A stretch of 12,662 nt of DNA from Bacteroidota bacterium. Its GTDB lineage: Bacteria > Bacteroidota > Bacteroidia > Bacteroidales > Bacteroidaceae. A model generated the notes under the pieces. It had not been told where the DNA came from and searched no databases. It saw only the letters and a program-made list of their open reading frames with translations. Made by a program: the position numbers and the translations under genes. Positions 6,000 through 12,662 of the stretch are shown in pieces (the stretch's first letter is position 1; every line of letters begins with the position of its first letter). Where the stretch lies: positions 1-12,662 of the forward strand of contig JAEXAJ010000084.1 in the NCBI GenBank assembly GCA_023458215.1, in the 5' to 3' direction.

Positions 6000-6944
6000 C
6001 TACTCTTCTCCAAGAAAATCATAGGACGGTGCAAAGAACAGAGTTCCTGTAATTGCAGTACTGAAATCCAATAAACGATCGGTGTTACCTACCGGGTTTC
6101 CAATAAACATACTTTCCAGCATCTGACGCGTTGTACTGAATGTACTTGCATAACCTATAAAATAGGTCCCATATTCTCTTTTGGCTGTATTTGCAAACGG
6201 CATATTGGCACGTACTATTTTAAGATCATCACCAATATTAGCAACTGCATTGTGAGCATTAGCCGGTTTTTCTTCATCTGATAACTCTACATCATTGAAT
6301 TTACGGCGACCTATCACTTTTTCCTGTTCTTCTACCGAAAGGGCATTCCAGGCATCCATATCATGAATATATTTCTGCACAAAGACATAACTTCCACCTG
6401 CAAAATCAGGATCTTCCTCGCCAACTACAGCAAAGTGATAAGGATTTTCATCTACAGCCGGAGATTCTGTTCCATCTACGAACCCAATGATTGCTTTGCC
6501 ATCCATATATCTAAAACCATGAGTTTCATCAATAGCTTCAACAGCGCCTTTCAGCTTTTCGTCAATAATAGAGGCAAACTCATAACATAACCCCATTTGT
6601 TTAGCGCGGATATGGAACAATATATCACCAGGGGTAGATACTGCTGTTTGTTTACTTCCCTTGATTTCCTTAAAAACTTCCAGTTCTTTGGGCTTACCTT
6701 TATCTGGGAAAATACGGTCCCATACGTCTGCACCAAAACTTATCGTGCTACTGAACTGTGCATCGGGGAAACGGTTACGCATACTACGTATTAATGCCGA
6801 GAAATTGGCACATACGTCTTTTACTTTCTCAACTGAATCAGGAGATTGATTTAATTTGTAAACAATGAAAATGGCATTTTCGCCTTGTCTTTCAGTTACA
6901 TCCTGTGGGGTGTTTCCTGCGAATGGATTTTGATGTGAATTCAT
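6000..6944 (-). CDS. DyP-type haem peroxidase
   Basis: Dye-decolorizing peroxidases use haem and hydrogen peroxide to oxidise varied substrates. The product is 314 residues, starting at MNSHQNPF. The ATG five codons upstream (MKGKS) is less likely, because an AAAGGA site sits just before the ATG at 6944. The GxxDG signature is GFVDGTESP, with catalytic aspartate D157. The haem-ligating histidine is H231 in KPANAH. The distal arginine is R245 in IVRANMPFA, followed by GTYFIGYASTFSTTRQMLESMF. There is no signal peptide, so it is cytoplasmic. A Bacteroides thetaiotaomicron DyP of similar size is known structurally. The C terminus (PSYDFLGEE) does not look like an encapsulin-targeting tail, and no encapsulin gene is nearby. 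The gene is monocistronic. A TATCTTTTG stretch near 6973-6981 is a poor promoter candidate. The physiological substrate is unknown. Confidence 0.95.
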   Translation of the reverse strand: MNSHQNPFAGNTPQDVTERQGENAIFIVYKLNQSPDSVEKVKDVCANFSALIRSMRNRFPDAQFSSTISFGADVWDRIFPDKGKPKELEVFKEIKGSKQTAVSTPGDILFHIRAKQMGLCYEFASIIDEKLKGAVEAIDETHGFRYMDGKAIIGFVDGTESPAVDENPYHFAVVGEEDPDFAGGSYVFVQKYIHDMDAWNALSVEEQEKVIGRRKFNDVELSDEEKPANAHNAVANIGDDLKIVRANMPFANTAKREYGTYFIGYASTFSTTRQMLESMFIGNPVGNTDRLLDFSTAITGTLFFAPSYDFLGEE

Positions 6945-6991
6945 GCTTTTTCCTTTCATTAAATTTATACTTCAAAAGATAACTTGCTAAA

Positions 6992-7018
6992 TGTTGTTTT
7001 GTTCATACAAAAACAACA
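6992..7018. repeat. A/T-rich inverted repeat upstream of the DyP gene
   Basis: TGTTGTTTTGT (6992-7002) and ACAAAAACAACA (7007-7018) pair over 11 bp with one bulged base and a TCAT loop. It lies 48-74 bases before the peroxidase start. It could be an operator for a dimeric regulator or a leader hairpin. It does not match the PerR box that I know. Confidence 0.4.
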
Positions 7019-7166
7019 GAATTCCTTCTTTGTATCTGTTGGTGAATGTTTAAGCAACGTTAAATGGATGTCGCTTTTTTGTTCTGATTGTAGTAATAAT
7101 AGTTCAAAAGGGTATAATTTATAGAAAAAACGTTTTCATAGAGTACAATCTGAAAGTTTTTGTGTT

Positions 7167-7174
7167 TACATTTG
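7167..7174 (+). promoter_or_regulatory. candidate -7 element for the ATP synthase operon
   Basis: TACATTTG is an exact TAnnTTTG match. A TTTG at the usual 19-base spacing upstream is absent, although T-rich sequence lies nearby. Initiation about seven bases downstream would give a leader of roughly 140 bases before the atpD ATG at 7324. No other good plus-strand promoter was seen between 6960 and 7323. Confidence 0.5.
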
Positions 7175-7293
7175 CAAAGTTGCTTATGTAACTATCCCGT
7201 TAGAATTAAGATTTGAAGCTTTGAACAAAAACTATTCAATAGGTGTTAAGCTCATAGCAGCGGAATGACAAGAACGCGACTCGAAGAGTTTAG

Positions 7294-8844
<1,551 letters not shown>

Positions 8845-8867
8845 AAATCAGAAGAAGGGAAAGAGCT

Positions 8868-9113
8868 ATGAAGAAGTTGTATTTGAACATAGTGTCTCCT
8901 GAAAAGGAAATATATAACGGAGAGGTGGAAAGTGTAACGCTGCCTGGAACGATAGGAGCGTTTACCATTCTTCCGCAACATGCACCCATCGTGTCTTCGC
9001 TGCGTGAAGGAAAGGTGATATATATACCGGAAGGGGGCGAAGAACAGACTCTTGATATCGAAGGTGGATTCGTTGAGTTAAGCGGGGGAGTGGTTTCCGC
9101 CTGTGTTGACTGA
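8868..9113 (+). CDS. atpC: ATP synthase F1 subunit epsilon, short form
   Basis: Epsilon sits on the central stalk and couples gamma to the c ring. The 81-residue product covers only the N-terminal beta sandwich: LNIVSPEKEIYNGEVESVTLPGTIGAFTILPQHAPIVSSL, and near the end GGFVELSGGVVSACVD. E. coli epsilon is about 139 residues and has a two-helix C-terminal domain that can insert into F1 and inhibit ATP hydrolysis. That domain is absent here. Downstream in all frames there is no helix-like continuation, so a frameshift is not the cause. Similar short epsilon proteins occur in other Bacteroidota and in green sulfur bacteria (family knowledge). The gene starts 23 bases after atpD, with a GAAGGG-like ribosome site. 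Confidence 0.95.
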   Translation: MKKLYLNIVSPEKEIYNGEVESVTLPGTIGAFTILPQHAPIVSSLREGKVIYIPEGGEEQTLDIEGGFVELSGGVVSACVD

Positions 9114-9165
9114 TAACAGTCTCTTTTTCACCCTTAATTCTTTCATTCTTAATTTTAGTAATACT

Positions 9166-9574
9166 ATGAGCATCAGCTTGACAAAGCGCAATTTCTTATA
9201 CCAGATCACCCTGTTAACGTTAATAGCAGGATGGGTGGGCGCAGGGATTTTACATTATCTATTACCTGGACACTATTTCGGGGGATACCCTTTTATTCCG
9301 GTGTATTTCTTTTTGTTCGGGCTTTTTGAGATATCTATGTTCGATGCGTGTCGTAAACATGCCCCACAGAAGATGTTGCTGCTTTATATGGCGATGAAGG
9401 TGATGAAAATGTTGCTCTCCGTGATGTTCTTGGTGGTGTATTGCTTTGCGGTACGTGAAGAAGCCAAGCTGTTTCTGCTGACGTTCATCCTTTATTATAT
9501 AGTCTATTTAATATATGAGACTTGGTTCTTTTTTACTTATGAAGTAGGAAAGAAACAGAAAAAAGAAAAGAAAA

Positions 9575-9591
<17 letters not shown>
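9166..9591 (+). CDS. four-helix membrane protein in the AtpI position
   Basis: The 141-residue product uses the ATG at 9166 (MSISLTKRNFLYQ). The frame is open further upstream to 9103, but that part reads like untranslated leader. Four hydrophobic segments are visible: LYQITLLTLIAGWVGAGILH, FIPVYFFLFGLFEISMF, MLLLYMAMKVMKMLLSVMFL and LFLLTFILYYIVYLIYETWF. The tail is lysine-rich (KKQKKEKKNE). Its 3' end overlaps atpB by 17 bases, which implies coupled translation. The position directly before atpB and the four-helix plan match AtpI, which helps c-ring assembly in other bacteria, but I see no strong AtpI motif. Function is therefore inferred from place and topology only. It is common to Bacteroides atp operons as far as I know. 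Confidence 0.8.
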
Positions 9592-11015
<1,424 letters not shown>

Positions 11016-11065
11016 CAGATCTATACTTGCTTTTAATTTATAATTATTAATTTATAATTGAGATT

Positions 11066-11572
11066 ATGTCATTGTTATTACCCGATAGTGGTCTGCTGTT
11101 CTGGATGCTTTTGTCGTTCGGTGTGGTGTTCGTGGTGTTGGCGAAATACGGCTTTCCTGTCATTACCAAAATGGTAGAAGGCCGCAGAACCTACATCGAC
11201 CAATCGCTGGAAGTGGCAAAAGAAGCGAATGCGCAACTCCAAAGGCTGAAAGCTGAGAGTGAAGCATTGGTTGCTGCTGCCAATAAGGAGCAAGGGCGCA
11301 TTCTGCGGGAGGCGATGCACGAGCGTGATAAGATTATCGTCGAAGCACGCAAGCAGGCGGAAGCCGCCGCGCAGAAAGAGCTGGACGATGTGAAGAAGCA
11401 GATACAGCAAGAAAAAGAAGAGGCGATACGAGATATCCGTCGCCAGGTTGCCGTGCTTTCTGTGGACATTGCGGAGAAAGTAATCCGCAAGAAACTGAAC
11501 GAAGGACATGAGCAAATGGAGATGATAGACCGGATGCTGGATGATATACTGGCAGCCTCAAGGAGCAATTAA
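11066..11572 (+). CDS. atpF: ATP synthase Fo subunit b
   Basis: Subunit b is the peripheral stalk that holds F1 still against the rotating ring. The 168-residue product has one N-terminal membrane helix ([20 protein letters not shown], about 10-29), followed by a long charged helix. The A/E/K/R-rich run from about 45 to 135 ([20 protein letters not shown] and [20 protein letters not shown]) is the dimerising coiled coil. The C-terminal part [18 protein letters not shown] matches the delta-contact segment. The length is near the E. coli value (156). The next gene, atpH, follows after 77 bases that contain an inverted repeat. Confidence 0.97.
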   Translation: MSLLLPDSGLLFWMLLSFGVVFVVLAKYGFPVITKMVEGRRTYIDQSLEVAKEANAQLQRLKAESEALVAAANKEQGRILREAMHERDKIIVEARKQAEAAAQKELDDVKKQIQQEKEEAIRDIRRQVAVLSVDIAEKVIRKKLNEGHEQMEMIDRMLDDILAASRSN

Positions 11573-11596
11573 GTAGCGATAAAGCGATTGGCGATG

Positions 11597-11635
11597 AGTG
11601 ATTAGCGCAATGCTGATTATGAGTCGCTAATCACT
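11597..11635. repeat. inverted repeat between atpF and atpH
   Basis: AGTGATTAGCG (11597-11607) and CGCTAATCACT (11625-11635) form a perfect 11-bp stem around a 17-base loop. Short degenerate copies of a GCGAT unit precede it. There is no T run after it, so it is unlikely to terminate. It may stabilise the mRNA end after atpF, or be a remnant of a short repeat that has grown inside the operon. Confidence 0.6.
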
Positions 11636-11649
11636 AATAATTAAAGGAA

Positions 11650-12210
11650 ATGGATATAGGAATTGTTTCGATGCGATATGCCAAAGCGTTGATAGAATAC
11701 GCAAAAGGTACGGGGAATGAAGACTGCGTATACCGTGAATTGCGTATGCTGGAACGGAGCTTCCGTAAGCATCCTGATTTGCGTGAGGCGTTGGATAATC
11801 CCATTTTGAAAATCAAGGAGAAGTTTGCTCTGATTTGTACTGCTTCCGTAGGCAATGGAGAAGTGAGCCGGGAATTTTCCCGCTTTATCACCCTTGTGCT
11901 GAGAAATCGGCGGGAGTACTATTTGCAGTACATCTGCCTGGCTTATCTCGACCTATACAGGAAGTTGAAGCATATTGGTGTAGGAAAGTTGATTACCGCC
12001 GTACCTGTGAGCCGGGATGTCTGGGAACGCATTCGAAATAGTGCTTCTACTCTGCTACATGCACAGATGGAGTTGCAAACCGAAGTTGATCCTTCTATTG
12101 AAGGAGGCTTCATATTTGATATTAACGATTTCCGTCTGGATGCCAGCATTGCCACGCAACTTAAGAGAGTGAAACAACAGTTCATTGATAAGAACAGAAG
12201 AATCGTATAA
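11650..12210 (+). CDS. atpH: ATP synthase F1 subunit delta
   Basis: Delta links the top of F1 to the b stalk. The 186-residue product begins MDIGIVSMRYAKALIEYAKG, where the RYAKAL motif marks the N-terminal helical bundle of delta/OSCP proteins. The C-terminal part carries the conserved LQTEVDPSIEGGFIFDINDF and LDASIATQLKRVKQQF, equivalent to the E. coli segments around GGxxxxxxDxxxDxS. The length is close to E. coli delta (177). It is followed by atpA after 13 bases, as expected for the F1 part of the operon. Confidence 0.97.
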   Translation: MDIGIVSMRYAKALIEYAKGTGNEDCVYRELRMLERSFRKHPDLREALDNPILKIKEKFALICTASVGNGEVSREFSRFITLVLRNRREYYLQYICLAYLDLYRKLKHIGVGKLITAVPVSRDVWERIRNSASTLLHAQMELQTEVDPSIEGGFIFDINDFRLDASIATQLKRVKQQFIDKNRRIV

Positions 12211-12223
12211 ACATTAAAGAATC

Positions 12224-12662
12224 ATGTCTGAAAATATAAAAGTAAGCGAAGTCTCCGATATTCTCCGTCACCAGTTAGAGGGAATCGATACTCGTGTGCA
12301 GTTGGATGAAATCGGTACGGTGCTGCAAGTCAGTGACGGTGTGGCACGTATCTATGGACTGCGCAATGCCGAAGCAAACGAACTGTTGGAGTTCGATAAC
12401 GGTATCAAGGCGATTGTGATGAATCTGGAAGAGGACAACGTAGGTGCTGTTTTACTGGGCTCTACAGATAAAATCAAAGAAGGTTACGTCGTAAAGCGTA
12501 CCAAACGAATTGCTTCCATTATGGCGGGAGAGGGTATGCTGGGGCGTGTTATAGATCCGCTGGGAGCACCACTGGATGGTAAAGGACTCATTGGTGGAGA
12601 ACTATGTGAGATGCCTTTGGAACGTAAAGCACCGGGGGTTATCTTTCGTCAGCCTGTAAACC
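12224..12662 (+). CDS. atpA: ATP synthase F1 subunit alpha, N-terminal part
   Basis: The first 146 codons are present, and the gene runs off the right edge. The product begins MSENIKVSEVSDILRHQLEG. The beta-barrel segment GTVLQVSDGVARIYGLRNAE and NLEEDNVGAVLLGS follow, then VKRTKRIASIMAGEGMLGRVIDPLGAPLDG, all typical of the alpha N-terminal domain. The Walker A region lies beyond the edge. Alpha forms the F1 hexamer with beta and carries the non-catalytic nucleotide sites. The gamma gene, atpG, is expected just after it in Bacteroides, but this is not visible here. Confidence 0.97.
   Translation, partial: MSENIKVSEVSDILRHQLEGIDTRVQLDEIGTVLQVSDGVARIYGLRNAEANELLEFDNGIKAIVMNLEEDNVGAVLLGSTDKIKEGYVVKRTKRIASIMAGEGMLGRVIDPLGAPLDGKGLIGGELCEMPLERKAPGVIFRQPVN

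Noticed and set aside
6000..6944. DyP peroxidase as encapsulin cargo
   Set aside because: The C terminus does not look like a targeting peptide, and there is no shell-protein gene within the window on either side.
9114..9165. Possible frameshifted C-terminal domain of epsilon, or a longer start for the membrane protein
   Set aside because: No helix-like epsilon continuation appears in any frame. The residues added by the upstream ATG at 9103 are low-complexity and unlike a protein N terminus.

Overview
The window looks like a piece of a Bacteroides chromosome (phylum Bacteroidota). Evidence seen: promoter elements of the Bacteroides type (TTTG about 19 bases before TAnnTTTG), weak or absent Shine-Dalgarno sites with A/T-rich leaders, short RRM and cold-shock RNA-binding proteins, a PepSY-like periplasmic protein, and an ATP synthase operon in the order atpD-atpC-(membrane protein)-atpB-atpE-atpF-atpH-atpA, which is the Bacteroides arrangement. 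The species cannot be named from this sequence alone. No insertion sequence, CRISPR array, tRNA or rRNA was seen.

Layout. 1-621 (minus): a cold-shock-domain protein followed by a short RRM RNA-binding protein that runs off the left edge. 622-952: a divergent control region. 953-2119 (plus): purT, the formate-dependent GAR transformylase. 2136-2182: a strong shared hairpin terminator. 2178-3060 (minus): rpiA and, just upstream of it, an unlisted 56-residue acidic small protein. 3141-3626 (minus): a secreted PepSY-like protein. 3773-5703 (plus): a two-gene cassette of a RimK-like ATP-grasp ligase with an extra N-terminal domain and a RimI-like GNAT acetyltransferase, closed by a terminator. 5883-5985 (plus): a near-ideal Bacteroides promoter followed about 60 bases later by a terminator with no reading frame between, which is a small-RNA candidate. 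6000-6944 (minus): a DyP-type haem peroxidase. 7167-12662 (plus): the ATP synthase operon, cut off inside atpA.

How the parts relate. RpiA and PurT both touch the ribose-5-phosphate to purine route, but they are convergent and separately controlled. The ATP synthase genes form one co-directional transcription unit encoding F1 beta, epsilon, delta and alpha and Fo a, b and c, plus a four-helix membrane protein in the position of AtpI. The synthase has three notable features: an epsilon subunit without the inhibitory C-terminal helices, an a subunit with a signal peptide and a large exported N-terminal domain, and a c subunit without sodium ligands.

The best candidates for something little described are the ligase plus acetyltransferase cassette (possible small peptide or amide product) and the small-RNA unit facing the 3' end of the peroxidase gene.
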